Assembly: GCF_004379255.2 (NCBI RefSeq)
Contig: NC_056042.1
Coordinates: 13,439,901-13,503,900, forward strand
DNA length: 64,000 bases
DNA from: Salvia splendens
Lineage: Eukaryota > Streptophyta > Magnoliopsida > Lamiales > Lamiaceae
Direction: 5' to 3'
Shown piece by piece: positions 44,741 to 56,077 of the stretch; position 1 is the first letter of the stretch, and every line of letters starts with the position of its first letter. The notes beneath the pieces were generated by a model. It saw only the letters and a program-made list of their open reading frames with translations, did not search any database and was not told where the DNA came from. A program made the position numbers and the translations under genes.

Positions 44741-44840
44741 CACTAGTGCCTGCCCTCAGGTACGAGCTGTGAAGTGGAAAATAGGATGGCTAGTATGACA
44801 GACAAAACAACTAAACAGAAAAATTACTATGTCTTGAAAC

Positions 44841-44879
44841 TTCTCACACTTAGACTATGTAATAGGCTAAGTGGGAGAA
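44841..44879. other. Hairpin in B 3' region
   Basis: TTCTCACACTTAG (44,841-44,853) and CTAAGTGGGAGAA (44,867-44,879) pair with one mismatch around a 13-nt loop. A weaker repeat follows at 44,952-44,993. Confidence 0.6.
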
Positions 44880-45125
44880 TGTTAGACTAAATAACGGAAA
44901 ACACATAACAAAACATATATAATTAAACATACGCCAATTTAGCAAACTCTTTCTCCTCACACTTAGACTATTGACTAGGCTAAGTATTGAGAATTGGAGT
45001 TTGCGCCAACAAAAACTAAAAACACATATATACAATTTATCTACCTAAATAGAAACCTATCAAACAAAATTAAAAAGAAGACAGAAAAATTAGAAAGAAA
45101 ACTTACTGGTCATTAAGGGTGGTGG

Positions 45126-47854
45126 TCATTTGTTCCTCCTACTCCTTCTCGGAGTGGAGTTTGGTGCAGGTGCTTCCTCAGGTAAATCTTCCGGTTGTTC
45201 AGTTCCGTCATCTTCAAACTCCTCGTCTTCCTCCTCTTTCTCAGCCGATTCACTTGGATCATTTCTTCCGCTAGCTAGGCCACTCGTCCCGGCCTCACTG
45301 CTCATTCTGTTTCTTGCCATCTCCTTTAATATGATTTCCCTCACATCCTCCAGACATGCCAACTCTGCCCGTGCCTCCCTGTTCTCAGCTGCCAATTCCG
45401 CCACCGCCCTCTCCAGGTTCGCCTGCCTCTGCTCTTGGGCCTAGACTCCCTGGCCAGCCAGTACTCTTCCCGTAGGATCGCAGCTTCACCCATGGCGTAA
45501 AAACGCGGGACGCCTTCCTTGTGTATATATACACTATGTTTGTGCGGGTGAAAAAGAGCGTATCAAATAGGCCAGGAGGGTCCACCATGATGGGAGACAA
45601 ATTCTCCATCTCCACTATGGCTATATTGTTCCCCACGAAGGCCCCTAAGATATGGTAGAGGGATAGATTTGTTGCAGGATGAGTGGCGATGTGGTGGCAT
45701 TGATAGGTGGTCCAGAACTCAAGATGCACCCTCCTTCCGCGTTTAGCACACCATAGAAGGTACAATTCAGTCATTGAAGTTCAGACGGCAGAGTTTGTCT
45801 GTCCTAGCAGGTTGTAATCCAGGTAGAGTTGAACGAGGCGTAGAATATGGTTGTTGAAATGGATGGAGTGGGATATGGTAGATGCAAATTGCCCAGCAGC
45901 AGGGTGGGTTAACTCTTCCCACGCTTCCTAGGGATTGAAATCTATATGCCTCCGAGGGATCCCCCTTTCCCTACTCCTCCATTCAGGCCATATGGCCTCT
46001 TCTAGGCTGCACATCCCAAGCCTAACTGTCCACTCTATCAGACTCATTCTCACTTCCCTCCCAAATACCCTGAAGGTTATCGACACCTCATCCAGGTCAG
46101 TAGTGACTTGGAACCTGAAGGTGGTGAAAAATTCCTTCGCTAACCTAATGGGTATATTGGGGTCTCTATTTTCTAACAACCAGTTAAATCCTAACGCACG
46201 TATGTATGACAGAAAAGGTTCACGAGCAGCCAATTCATCGAGGTAGAGAAAGTGGAGTACCTTGCCTCATTTTACCTGTTTGCTGTCATCTTTATCATCG
46301 AAGACATCTTGAAGCTTTTTGGTGTTGTAATGCTTTATATCCTTCGTCAGGTCATCATTGAGATCGACCTGCCAGGGCAAGTACTCCAGCCTCTCCACCA
46401 GGGGGTGGATTAACTCGCGGTGGTTCTCAGGCAATTGCTGCTCCTGGAACTCCTCATCCTCCAACGATACGTCGCTCTCTGAATCCGGTTCTTCACTCGA
46501 GGTGTATTCGTCATCGCAAGCCTCTCGTCGACGTTGTGGATCTCTTCTCTCCGGATCTCGGATCACTATTCCGGTGTTAGTTGTGCAGGGTTTCTTGCTG
46601 TCTTGCTTTGCTTTCACAGGGGCTTTCCCCTTCCTCTTTCTTTCTTGCAGGTATCTTTCCTCCTCAGTATCATCGTCTGGCTTCTTCACCGTCGATGTCG
46701 CAGGTTCCCTTGTGTTGGTAGGCTCGGTCTCAAGGGTTGTGATAGACTCTTTCTCTGTTGGTATGTTGTCTCCTACTGCCTTCGATTCAAGGTTCAGACC
46801 CTTAGCCATCTCGGCAGTATCCTTTTCCGGTCTTGTAGGAGTTTCGACCTCCCGGTCAGTAGGGGTAGGTGGCATCACTTCTGTTTCCCTTGGGGTGTCG
46901 TCTAGGTTGGCAGCCGATAGGGATTTCTCATCAGGTTTTGTAGGAGTAGTCCTCTCATCTTCACTGGAAATTACCATTGCATCAGACGCAGTGTTGGCTC
47001 ATGCCTTCCTGGCCATTCTCCGCCCTAAGCATCTTTGCGACACATGCTTGGGTTTCTGCCTTTCCGCCTTCGGATCGTCCTTCAGCACCAACTTTCTCTT
47101 GACGACTTTTGGTTTGATCATTGAGGGCGCTACTGCCTCCGTTTCACAGGTTGGAATTTCCGATTCCGACTCCACTTGTTTCTCAACGCCCACCCCTGCT
47201 ACTGACTAGGGGACTATTTCCTATGGTTCTCTAATCAGTTCCGATGTGCTGCTGTCTTCTACTGCTTTCGATGCGAGGTCCAGACCCTCATCCATCTCGG
47301 CAGTATCATCCCTTCTCGCGTTTACTCCATCCAGAATTGACTGGAACTCTTCGTCAGTCATTAGACCTTGCTTCCTGGCCGTTTCATTTAGATTCGCTTC
47401 GTCCCTCTTCTCACCTTCAGTTACAGGTTCCGCGTTCGGCGTCTCCTCCATTTTCTCTTTCCCTTCTTCCATCCCCTTCTCTTCCACTATCATTTCCTCC
47501 TCGGTCGACCCTTCTGTTTCGGTGCTTTCCTCTTCCGTTCCTGGATCTTGGTAGGCTGATAGAGGGCTAACGTCCAGCGGTTCAATTTGGGGCTGCCTTG
47601 GGGAGGGTTTTGATGTTTCTGAGGGTGTGGTTTCTTTTTTGAGAAGCATCGGCGGGTGTAGGGGTTGATGAAGTCAGGACGGTGGTCGGATGAATTGCAG
47701 CAGTTGGAATTTCTGGAGGGGTAGGCATCATCGAGGCGCCGCTGGTTGTGCTTGCTACACCGCCTAGTTGACTCAGGCCCGCCAACGTTGTTCCCCAATC
47801 CATGTTAGGGTTTTCCTGTTTGAGATATGCCGCCAGAACGTCGAGAGAGACCAT
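45126..47854 (-). pseudogene. Env-like third gene of block B
   Basis: A series of open stretches in several frames: 47,854-47,582 (MVSLDVLAAYLKQENPNMDW), 47,649-47,221 and 46,977-46,267 (acidic, low complexity, TEEEERYLQERKRKGKAP-like), 46,233-45,928 with the Athila third-gene domain (SYIRALGFNWLLENRDPNIP, RLAKEFFTTFRFQVTTDLD, MSLIEWTVRLGM), 45,774-45,385 and 45,404-45,126 (C-terminal acidic tail ending PRRSRRNK). Frames change at least four times. The same domain is in element A at 32,900-33,130. Its role is unknown; 'env-like' refers to position only, since I see no clear signal peptide or membrane span. Confidence 0.7.
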
Positions 47855-48677
47855 CGGTGCCGTCGGTGGGGCTGATGTCTGCGGTTGTGGTTGTGGAACT
47901 GTCGGTTGTGCTTCCGCCGATGGTTGGAGTTCCGGCTGTTCTTCTCGGTTGGGCGATGGGGGTTTGGCTGAGGCTTGTTTCTGGGTTGGTATTTTTACCC
48001 CATGGTTGGAATTGGTGGTTGGTCTTGGTTTTCCCGGTGGTAAATTGAGAAGTTTCTGGAAAGTTTGAAATCGACGATGGGGGTTATGTCTTGGGAGAGA
48101 GAATACAGGTAAGGGTTTGTAAAAGTGAATGGAATAGGCGGTTGGGGGGATTATATATTGGCGAAGGCAGTTGGGTTTTGACCGGTGGTAGGCGGTTTCC
48201 AGATCGCGACGCTTCGGGTGGAAAGCGGTTGAAGATCCTCGCCACTGATTGGATGGCGCCTGTCACCTCACTGCCTCACGCGCCCTCCCAGTCGCAGCCT
48301 ACGCCTGCAAAGCTGCACCTAAGGACACCCAATTCAAATTTCCTTCCCATTCAATTACTTCACTAATTCAAATTTTCCCCTCAATTTGCTAAGTATGGAA
48401 ACAAAATAAAAAGGACGCTTTATATATATTTTCAGAGTTTCACCAAATGGGAAACTTTCTTGGTCAGTACGCACTCCGAATATAATTTAAGTTCCGAAAA
48501 ATATTTTTGAATTTTTAAATTTGGTACCTTTTTAACATTAAATTTTAGGCTATCAAATATTTACAATATTTACACTTCCACCTTAGGCAATTTGAAATTC
48601 TACCTGGTCAGTATATGCAAACCTTATCCTTAAAAAAACTGACCGAGTGGAATTCCAAATTCTTATCCTACTGATCA
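47855..48677 (-). promoter_or_regulatory. Spacer between integrase and env-like gene (B)
   Basis: No convincing gene. On the minus strand CCAATATATAATCCCCCCAA (about 48,144-48,165) is a TATA-like string followed by C/T-rich leader (TTACCTGTATTCTCTCTCCC), similar in place to the leader in A. Could serve a separate transcript for the third gene. Confidence 0.35.
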
Positions 48678-49099
48678 TTAGGATACATCAAGGTGTGCGT
48701 GCAGTGGAATTTCTTCCACTACACACATCTCCGTGTTCTCCCTAAATATCTTCAGCCTATGTCCATTTACAATAAAAGGTTCAGAGTTAGGGGTACTCCC
48801 TGAAATTTCCACTGCTCCATTAGAACGAATGGCAGTTATGATGTATGGTCCTGTCCATTTTGATTTGAGCTTCCCAGGCATTAGCGTTAATCGCGATTGG
48901 AAGAGTAGTACTTTCTGATCAACTTGGAGATATTTGGTCCTCAGATTTTTGTCGTGCCATAATTTTGTTCTTTCCTTGTACCACATGGCTGAATCAAACG
49001 ATTCCAATCTGAATTCCTCCACTCATGCAGTTGCAGCTTCCTTTCCTCCTCACAAGCTCTAGCATCCATGTTAACTTGTTGCACTACCCAGTATGCTCG
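48678..49099 (-). pseudogene. Integrase C-terminal part of block B
   Basis: Contains SAMWYKERTKLWHDKNL, then the GPF/GPY-like module WTGPYIITAIRSNGAVEI, and ends VNGHRLKIFRENTE and VVEEIPLHAHL, which is the normal end of Athila-type pol. A one-base deletion near 49,025 separates it from the preceding stretch (49,099-49,025, with AYWVVQQVNMDARACEEERK). It is the continuation of 55,539-55,818; element C lies between. Confidence 0.85.
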
Positions 49100-49104
49100 G
49101 TGTT

Positions 49105-50591
49105 TGAAGTGCTGATAGAAATACTGTGTGTGCTTTTATGCTAGGTCAAGCTTCTCAAACCAGAGAATCCGCTAGAACACAAGGTCTAGGAACTCGGAGG
49201 ATCTCAGAAGTCTCAGTCGTTGGATACACAAATTCCGCATTCAAAACCCTCAACCCACTATACTATGAATTAGTACAGGGAAGTAGGGATCGATCCCACG
49301 AAGATGGACGCGTAAGAAAGCATTTAGAAGACTCTGGAAAGGTGAATGACTGCTGCCATGCAAACTTGGGTTGAGGTGGAACTATTACTAGACTCAGGAA
49401 TTAAATCTAACACTAGACCTAGGAAACTGTAAACATCATGCAGGCTTGGAACATATTTGTAACTACGAGATATCTAACTAACTTCCTCGACCAAATAAAC
49501 GACTACCTAATATAGCTAGACAGAAAGCGAGTAAACAGTGGGGACCATTTTCCAGAAACAGCAAGTACGGATGAAAAGCTGCAGATAACAAACTACAAAT
49601 TTAACTAACAACGATATGCATTCCTTACCTGATTCAAACGTGAACATGAAGAAAAGTAGAGCAGATTTCCAGATTCAAACAGAATGTAAAAGTTCGGACG
49701 TCGGAACTTGCGATTAGCCGGAAGTTAAACAGATCTACATATACTAGACGGAAGGAAATAAATATACGGAAATGAGGCATCAAACTACGACTACTCTGTT
49801 CAAACCCACACGTTGGATGCTCAATCCACTCCGGATCCAAGCAATCCGAACCCAACTACAATCAAAATCAACTCCATAAACTCCAATTCAGCAAATCTAA
49901 TCTGATCAACAACAATCGTCAACGATTCTACTCCAATTCAACAAGCAAATGCGAAAAGCACCCAATCGAGTAAATGACGACGAACTCAGAAATAAACATC
50001 ATTCATACTCAAAATAAATATCGCCATATCAGAAAACAGAAATTGCATAAAACCTGGTTAATTCGACAGAAAAAAAATAGAGTCGAGCTTCGAACAGCGA
50101 AGGTCGGTGAAATTCACAGCAACGGAAATGAAATGAAAGCGATAAATTGTATCTTCGCCCTACGCAAGGACGGTGTTACCCAACAACTAACAGAAAATGA
50201 AACCCGAAATCCCCTACAACTCCTCGGACATCCCCCCAAGTGTGTAGAAGTAAATGAGCTAAAAGAGCCAAAAACCCCAGTGTCTCCCCCCAAAAAAAAA
50301 GGTTAAAAGTCCCGTTCTGATTGCATGGTCTTGCTCTTATATAGGCGCGGAGGATCTTCTAGAAGCCTTCGCAGAAATCTCAGTTTTTCCCTTTAGCTTT
50401 GCTGCTTCCTCCGTCTAGTCATTTTTGTCCATATTGCTCACTTTTATCGCCGATTCCCTTCGCCATGCAATCGTCCTTCTTTCTTCCTGGACCTGGCAAA
50501 ACTTTCTACACACCTGGCTTAAACAAATGTGTTAGACCCCGTAAATGCATAATTTCAACCCCTTAATCAATGCATGAAATTAGCCTTATCA
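49105..50591 (-). repeat. 3' LTR of element C
   Basis: 1,487 bp; begins (minus) TGATAAGGCTAATTTCATGC at 50,591. TATA box on the minus strand at about 50,335-50,347 (GCCTATATAAGAGC). Confidence 0.88.
49248..49376 (-). other. Conserved LTR stem-loop, C 3' LTR
   Basis: CCTCAACCCA (49,248-49,257) pairs perfectly with TGGGTTGAGG (49,367-49,376) around 109 nt; the loop carries GGATCGATCC, a 10-bp palindrome. Confidence 0.6.
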
Positions 50592-50625
50592 AACTGCTCA
50601 CACTTGAACCATACTTGTCCTCAAG
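50592..50625 (-). promoter_or_regulatory. Conserved pre-LTR block, C
   Basis: Minus strand CTTGAGGACAAGTATGGT then TCAAGTGTGAGCAGTT, directly before the LTR, as in A and B. Confidence 0.6.
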
Positions 50626-51521
50626 TATAAAGACAAGAAAAAAAAAGAAATAAGGCGAATTTCAACGCATGATTATCCTATGACCGACTCTACAGACACA
50701 AACAAAACACAAACTCCTAGACCTAGACATACTACAGACTCACAAAAAGAAAATAAACGCTTAAAGAAAAACACAAAGGCATGGACTAGTTTCAACTTTT
50801 AGGCAGCCGTCCCCACAAGCTTAAGGTCTATCCGATTCGTCTACAGTCTCCAAATCCTCCCATTTCCTTCCTCTACTTAATCGGTTCGTCAGTTCGTCAA
50901 GATAGCCTATCGACTTCCCAATTGTTGGATTCACTCGATCGCTCATTCCTCACCAGGGATGCTAGGATCGAATCACTCTTAAGTTAATGGTACACCACCG
51001 ATGCATCGGATTATGAGAGTTTCTCTTTCCTACAGTCCTCCTTTTTACTTCCTTGGTCAGGTTATTATTGTTTCCTGCCCTTTGGAAATTTTCTTTTGCT
51101 ACCATTTTTTTTCTTTTATTTCTTTTCCCCTGGACTTCGTTCAGCTTATACCTCATTTCTTGGACTTCGTCTAGCTTATACCTCATTTTCCTGGACTTCT
51201 CCAGCTTGTTCCTCCAGACTCTTCTCCCTAAGCAATCAAGTGGTGGCCCCCTTTTTATACAAGTTAGCTCTAAATGTATGGCTTATAACTCACATTTATG
51301 ATGGGGCTTCACAACTAGGTCATGTAAGGCATCCTCCATCGTCCTTACGTCATTCAAACTGAATTCAGCTTATTAAGGAAAAATGTCTCAAAGTTGACAT
51401 GCTTCCTATCTTCAATTGCTCTCACTAAGAGAATCTTGTCTTATTATATTCACTAGCTCATGCGACACAAAAAAAACTTAGACCTAAAGACTCCTATCGA
51501 CATTAAACACAAATTGTACTA

Positions 51522-51540
51522 CTCTCTCCCCCTCCCACTT
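51522..51540 (-). promoter_or_regulatory. Internal polypurine tract, C
   Basis: Minus strand AAGTGGGAGGGGGAGAGAG, about 0.93 kb before the 3' LTR. Confidence 0.5.
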
Positions 51541-51661
51541 CACTCAAGCTTGTCCCCGAGCTATCCCAGTGAAGGGGGGAAACAGGGAAGTAATAACAGA
51601 CCACAACAAAACACAAAACGCACATCATACAAAACAACAAATGCACATAAACAAAACAAAC

Positions 51662-51785
51662 TTCTCACACTTAGACCGAGCAACGGGCTAAGTGGGAGAA
51701 ATTACAACAGAATAAAAACCAAAACATGCCCTAAAGCAACATAAATTTCTCACACTTAGACCAAAGATTGGGCTAAGTGGGAGAA
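51662..51785. other. Paired hairpins in C 3' region
   Basis: Two copies of TTCTCACACTTAG...CTAAGTGGGAGAA (51,662-51,700 and 51,747-51,785). Stems are 13 bp with one mismatch; the loops differ in sequence but are the same size (13 nt). Confidence 0.6.
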
Positions 51786-52053
51786 GACACACATAAAACA
51801 AACACAAATATCTACAACAAAAGGCATGTTGAACAACACAAACACAAACATATAAACGCATAAAAAACGGAAAGAAAAAGAAAGAAGAACTAAAAGTTAA
51901 AAGTTACTTGGTCATGGGGGGTCTCGATTCGGGGGCCAAACTGGGGTGGAACATAGGGTTGGGGTCACCTTCGCTTTCTTCCTGGCCGGCGACTCCGGCT
52001 TCTCCTTTTCCTTCTCACTTAGTTTCGATACTGGCTTCTTCACTGACACGGGC

Positions 52054-53238
52054 TTAGATGCAAACGGGGCTATCAGGGGCTTGGACGCTGATGGGGGCTA
52101 CTGGAGAGAAGAACTTCCCTATTGCTTCCAACAATCCTTTCGTCAACCAGACTTCTGCTGGCTCAAAATTCAACTCCTCCTTTTTTTCATCCATCTCTTC
52201 TTCATCAGACTCACTATCTAGAGTAGGGCCAACTCGTTCCTTGGCGAAAGGAACTTTAGTAGGGGCTATGAGTGGAGCCTCAGCAGATTTGCCCGCTGTA
52301 GTCTGCTTGGACTTCTTGGTCCGGGAGGTAGCAGCATGCTTGCCTTTTCTTTTGCGTTCCTCCGCCAGGCGGCACTCCTCTGCTTCGTCCTCCTTCTTTC
52401 TAGAACCAGGGATCTGCTCCCCTTGTCCGCTTTCTGTTCCCGAGGCTAAGCACTCCTCCTCTGGGGGTAGGGTGAGATTTTCGAACTCATCCCTTAAGCT
52501 TCTCCTGGCCCTAAGTCTGGCCTCCCTTTTATCCACCGGCGAATCTGTGGCCTCCAGAATCTCTACCAGATCTACCATCAATTGTAGCCCATTTCCCTTG
52601 AGCATCGAAACGTCCTTAGTAACGGGGGCCTCGCACCCTTCAGACAACCCAGGGGTCCCCCCTTGATGTAAACAGGGGTTTCCCCCTCAGCAAATAACCG
52701 GTCAGAAATAAGGGCTTCAAAACCCACAAACTTTTCTGGGGTTTCCTCTTCAGCAATTTTTTCATCAACAACAGTGGTTTCCCCCTCCGAATCACCAAAT
52801 AACCCAGGGTTCCCCCCCAGTCACTACACCTTTAGTAACAGGGGTTTCCCCCTCAACAACCTGTGTTGTACTCTGATTACCTACCGCCATGCGCACGAGT
52901 TCCACGGCCGGACCGCCCTCGCCTTCATGTTCCTCACCTACCGCTGCGTTTCTCACCGGCGTGCTGGTAGTCGGTTCGGCTTCTGCATTTACAATCGCGG
53001 GTTGAGCTGTCAAATCTTTCGGAACCACCGGTGATGGTGGTGCTGCGGTCGTTGCGGCGGAAGGTTTGTGCTGCTCCATCATTGCCGTGAAGAGGGCGAA
53101 GGCCTTCATTGCCTCCTTTGTACTTCCGAATTTCTTCACCAAATCTGACATGAACGCCGCCGCACCGGAATCGGCGAATGTGGTGGGGTTCTCTGCTTTG
53201 GATGTGTTCTTCATGACCTGAATCTGCAAATTTCTCAA
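52054..53238 (-). pseudogene. Env-like third gene of element C, N-terminal part
   Basis: Two open stretches: 53,238-52,792 (start probably ATG near 53,212, MKNTSKAENPTTFADSG, then LVKKFGSTKEAMKAFALFTA) and 52,647-52,054 (acidic with a basic patch ERKRKGKHAATSRTKKSKQT, a possible nuclear signal). By position and composition this is the N-terminal half of the third gene of Athila elements; the conserved FGWLLE...TTDLD domain of A and B is missing, so the gene is truncated. Between the stretches the frame is lost near 52,700-52,790. Upstream (53,250-53,430) is the C/T-rich leader also seen in A. Confidence 0.55.
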
Positions 53239-53738
53239 GAACTTGGGTGAAATTTTTGATTAGGGTTAGACATTTATGGGTATAGCGAGAGAAAATTTGG
53301 GGATTTTAGAGTGAGAGAGATTTAGGTTTTTGGAAAATAAAGGAAAAAGGAGGGAATTAGGTATATTGAGTAAGGATGGGAACGGTTGCAGGCGGTTGCA
53401 GGCATGATGTAAGCAACCGTACGCCTTTCCATAAAGTAAAAATTTGAAATTCGAAACTTCACCACTTCCCTCCCAAACTAAAATCTCTCTGCCACATGTA
53501 AACGCTACTCTCCGCAATACCATATTTAGGAAAAAAAATGAAACGCCAGACTCCCAGGTCAAGGATTCACATGTGACAAAACAATTTCCCTAAGAAGTCT
53601 GGTGTTTCGAAAATATTTTTGGAAGATTAGATTTTTTTCTTTGTTTGGTAATTTTTACTATTTGAAAAGCAATTAAACTATTTACACTTTCAATTGAGTA
53701 CTCTCAAGATCCCCTGGTTCAGTGTATAGATTGAAAAA
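53239..53738 (-). other. Leader of the C third gene
   Basis: No gene. Minus strand GCGTACGGTTGCTTACATC then GCAACCGTTCCC, followed by C/T-rich sequence; equivalent to 31,730-31,850 in A. From about 53,739 upward LTR sequence begins abruptly. Confidence 0.45.
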
Positions 53739-55533
53739 TGCATCCCCATTACGACTACTCTGTTCAGATCCACACGTCGGATGCTCAATCCACTCCGGAT
53801 CCTAGCAATCAGAACCCAACTACAACCAAAATCAACTCCATAAACTCCAATTCAGCAAATCTATTCCGATCAACAACAATCGTCAACGATTCTACTCCAA
53901 TTCAACAAGCAAATGCAAAAAGCACCCAATCGAGTAAATGACGACGAACTCATAAATAAACATCATTCATACTCAAAATAAACATCGCCAAGAAATTTCA
54001 TAAAACCTGGTTAATTCGACAGAAAAAAATAGAGCCGAGCTTCGAACAGCGAAGCTCGGTGAAATTCACAGCAACGGAAATGAAATGAAAGCGGTAAATT
54101 GTATCTTTGCCCTACGCAAGGACGGTGTTACCCAACAACTAACAGAAAATGACTAGACGGAGGAGACAACGAAGCTGAAAGGTAGAATGAAGATTTCTAC
54201 GACGTCTTCTAGAAGATCAACTCCGCGCCTATATAAAGAGGACTCGGTGGAGGACTAGTGACCAGATTATAGCTCGTAGCTCACTCACATTTACACACTT
54301 AGGGGGAATGTTCGGGAATTTGTAGGGGTTCGGTTCATTTCACTGGTAGTCAGTACTTGGGTAACACCGTCCTTGTGGAGGACGAAGATACAATTTAATT
54401 GCTTTCGTTTTAATTTGCTGTCGTGAATTTCACCGAGCTTCGTTGTTCGAAGCTCGGCCTAGTTTTCTGTTGAATTTTCATTGGTTTATGCAATTTCTCT
54501 TTTCCATATTTGAGCTGCTGTTGATTTCGATTATGGATGCAAATTTTTTGAGTTTGCCGTAGTTACTGTGATTTTTGCGTTGGTTTACTGAGTTTGAGTG
54601 GAATTATTGGAAGCTTGTGTTGATCGGGGCAGATCTGGTGAAATTGAAAGTTATGGAGTGGATGTTGTAGATTGTTGGGTTCGGAATGCTTAGATCCGGA
54701 GTGGATTAAACATCCGACGACTGGATCTAAAACAGAGGATTCGTGATTGATGCCTAGATTTCGTGTGTTCATTTCATTCCGTCTAGTATATGTAGATCTG
54801 TTTAATTTCTGGCTAATTGCAAATTTCCGACGTCCGAATTTTTATATCTTGTTTGAATCTGGGTATGTGCTCTGTTTTCTTCATGTTCGCGTTTGAATCA
54901 GCTGATGAGATGCATGTCAGAGTTAGTTAAATTCTTAGTTTGTTATTTACAGCTTTTATTCCGTACTTGCTGACTCTGGACGATGGTCCCCGCTGTTTAC
55001 TCACTTTCTGTCTAGCTATATTAGGAAGTTATTTGCTCGGTCTAAGAAGTTAGTTTAATATTTCGTAGTTATGAGGATGTTCGATGTCAGCATGATGTTT
55101 ACAGTTTCCTAGGTCTAGTATTTGATTTCCTGCCTAGGTTTAGTAGTAATTAAACCTCAACCCAAAATTGCGTGGCAGCAGCCATTCACCATTTCCAAGG
55201 TGTTCTAAATGCTTTCTTACGTGTCCATCTTCGTGGGATCGATCCCTGCTTCCCTGTACTAATTCATAGTATAGCGGGTTGAGGGTTTTGAACGCGGAAT
55301 CAGTGTATCCAACGACTGAGATTTCTGATATCCTCTGAGTTCCTAGACCTCGTGATCTAGCGGATTCTATGGATCTGAGAAACTTGACCTAGCATTAAAA
55401 GCACACACGTTTCCAAAGCGAGTTTTCACTGGACCTGGCGAAACTTTCTACACACCTAGCTTAAACAAATGTGTTAGACCCCGTAAATGCATAATTTCAA
55501 CCCCTTAATCAATGCATGAAATTAGCCTTATCA
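53739..55533. repeat. Rearranged 5' LTR of element C (inverted mosaic)
   Basis: Three parts. 53,739-54,149 is LTR sequence in the element's orientation (matches 49,775-50,208). 54,150 to about 55,425 is LTR sequence in the opposite orientation, running from the promoter region (CTAGACGG..., TATA CGCCTATATAAAGAGG near 54,230) to an LTR end (AGCGAGTTTTCA). 55,426-55,533 is the first ~108 bp of the LTR in the element's orientation. The first part is very close to the 3' LTR; the inverted part is clearly more diverged. Confidence 0.8.
55155..55284 (+). other. Conserved LTR stem-loop, inverted LTR piece in C
   Basis: CCTCAACCC (55,155-55,163) pairs with GGGTTGAGG (55,276-55,284) around 112 nt; loop with GTGGGATCGATCCC. 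Confidence 0.6.
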
Positions 55534-55538
55534 GTGTT

Positions 55539-55818
55539 CAATCCCTACTGGTAAATGACACATCTTTCCGAAAACGATGTAGTAAGGGGACATTCCTATC
55601 AGCGTTTTGTAGGCTGTCCTGTAAGCCCACAGAGCATCCTCCAACCTTGCACTACAGTCCTTCCTATAAGGGTTGACTGTTTTTTCTAGGATGTTCTTTA
55701 TCTCTATGTTTGCGATCTCAGCTTGACCATTGCTTTGCGGGTGGTAGGGGCTAGACAGTCTGTGATGAACTCCATACCTCTTCATCAATGCTTCGATGGT
55801 GAGGGACAAATTTTTCAT
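55539..55818 (-). pseudogene. Integrase core part of block B
   Basis: Contains [60 protein letters not shown] and [17 protein letters not shown], the second half of a Ty3/gypsy integrase catalytic core with the Glu of the D,D-35-E triad in QAEI. The first two Asp residues would be further upstream, but homology stops at about 55,818. The rest of the gene is at 48,678-49,099. Confidence 0.88.
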
Positions 55819-56077
55819 TATTATTTTCCTCCGTGAGTTTTTCAGCTCTCTTCCGTGAGAATGTTTCTGTCTTCTTTATTCGAGTCCTAATATTTTGATA
55901 AGATCAGCCTACCCTGATATCGAGATACAGTTCGGGAACCAATCAGAAGATCCATGGTCTGGTATTGAAGATCATCACGTGGAGAAGGCGTAAGCTATTG
56001 ATAGAGCAGGTTTGTGTGCAGGTGTCGTGTCAAGCCAAGGATGGATCCTACTGATAAGGATGAAAATCCCAGCTATG
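55819..56077 (-). other. Deletion junction region of block B
   Basis: About 260 bp between the 5' LTR and the integrase fragment. No primer site and no coding motif. The whole gag-protease-reverse transcriptase section is missing here. Confidence 0.55.

Larger units (their letters stand above)
44300..45125 (-). other. Block B 3' non-coding, proximal part
   Basis: No gene. It holds a polypurine tract (minus strand) at 44,722-44,740 and two hairpins TTCTCACACTTAG / CTAAGTGGGAGAA at 44,841-44,879 and about 44,952-44,993, both also found in element C. Confidence 0.6.
50626..52053 (-). other. Element C 3' non-coding region
   Basis: No gene. It holds a polypurine tract (minus) at 51,522-51,540 and two hairpins TTCTCACACTTAG / CTAAGTGGGAGAA at 51,662-51,700 and 51,747-51,785. 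Confidence 0.6.
49105..55533 (-). mobile_element. Athila-type element C, inserted in B's integrase
   Basis: Ends are TGAAGTGCTGATAG (49,105) and, on the minus strand, TGATAAGGCTAATTTC at 55,533. The target duplication GTGTT is exact (49,100-49,104 and 55,534-55,538) and splits the integrase frame between ...CHLPVGIEH and RAYWVVQQ. C has a normal 3' LTR (49,105-50,591), an env-like open region and no gag, pol or primer site; its 5' LTR is rearranged. Confidence 0.88.

Noticed and set aside
46358..47209. 283-codon plus-strand frame opposite the B third gene
   Set aside because: Ser- and Val-rich product of the complement of an acidic, low-complexity coding region; the minus strand carries the recognisable domain.
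52058..52666. 202-codon plus-strand frame
   Set aside because: Complement of the acidic C third-gene segment; no independent support.
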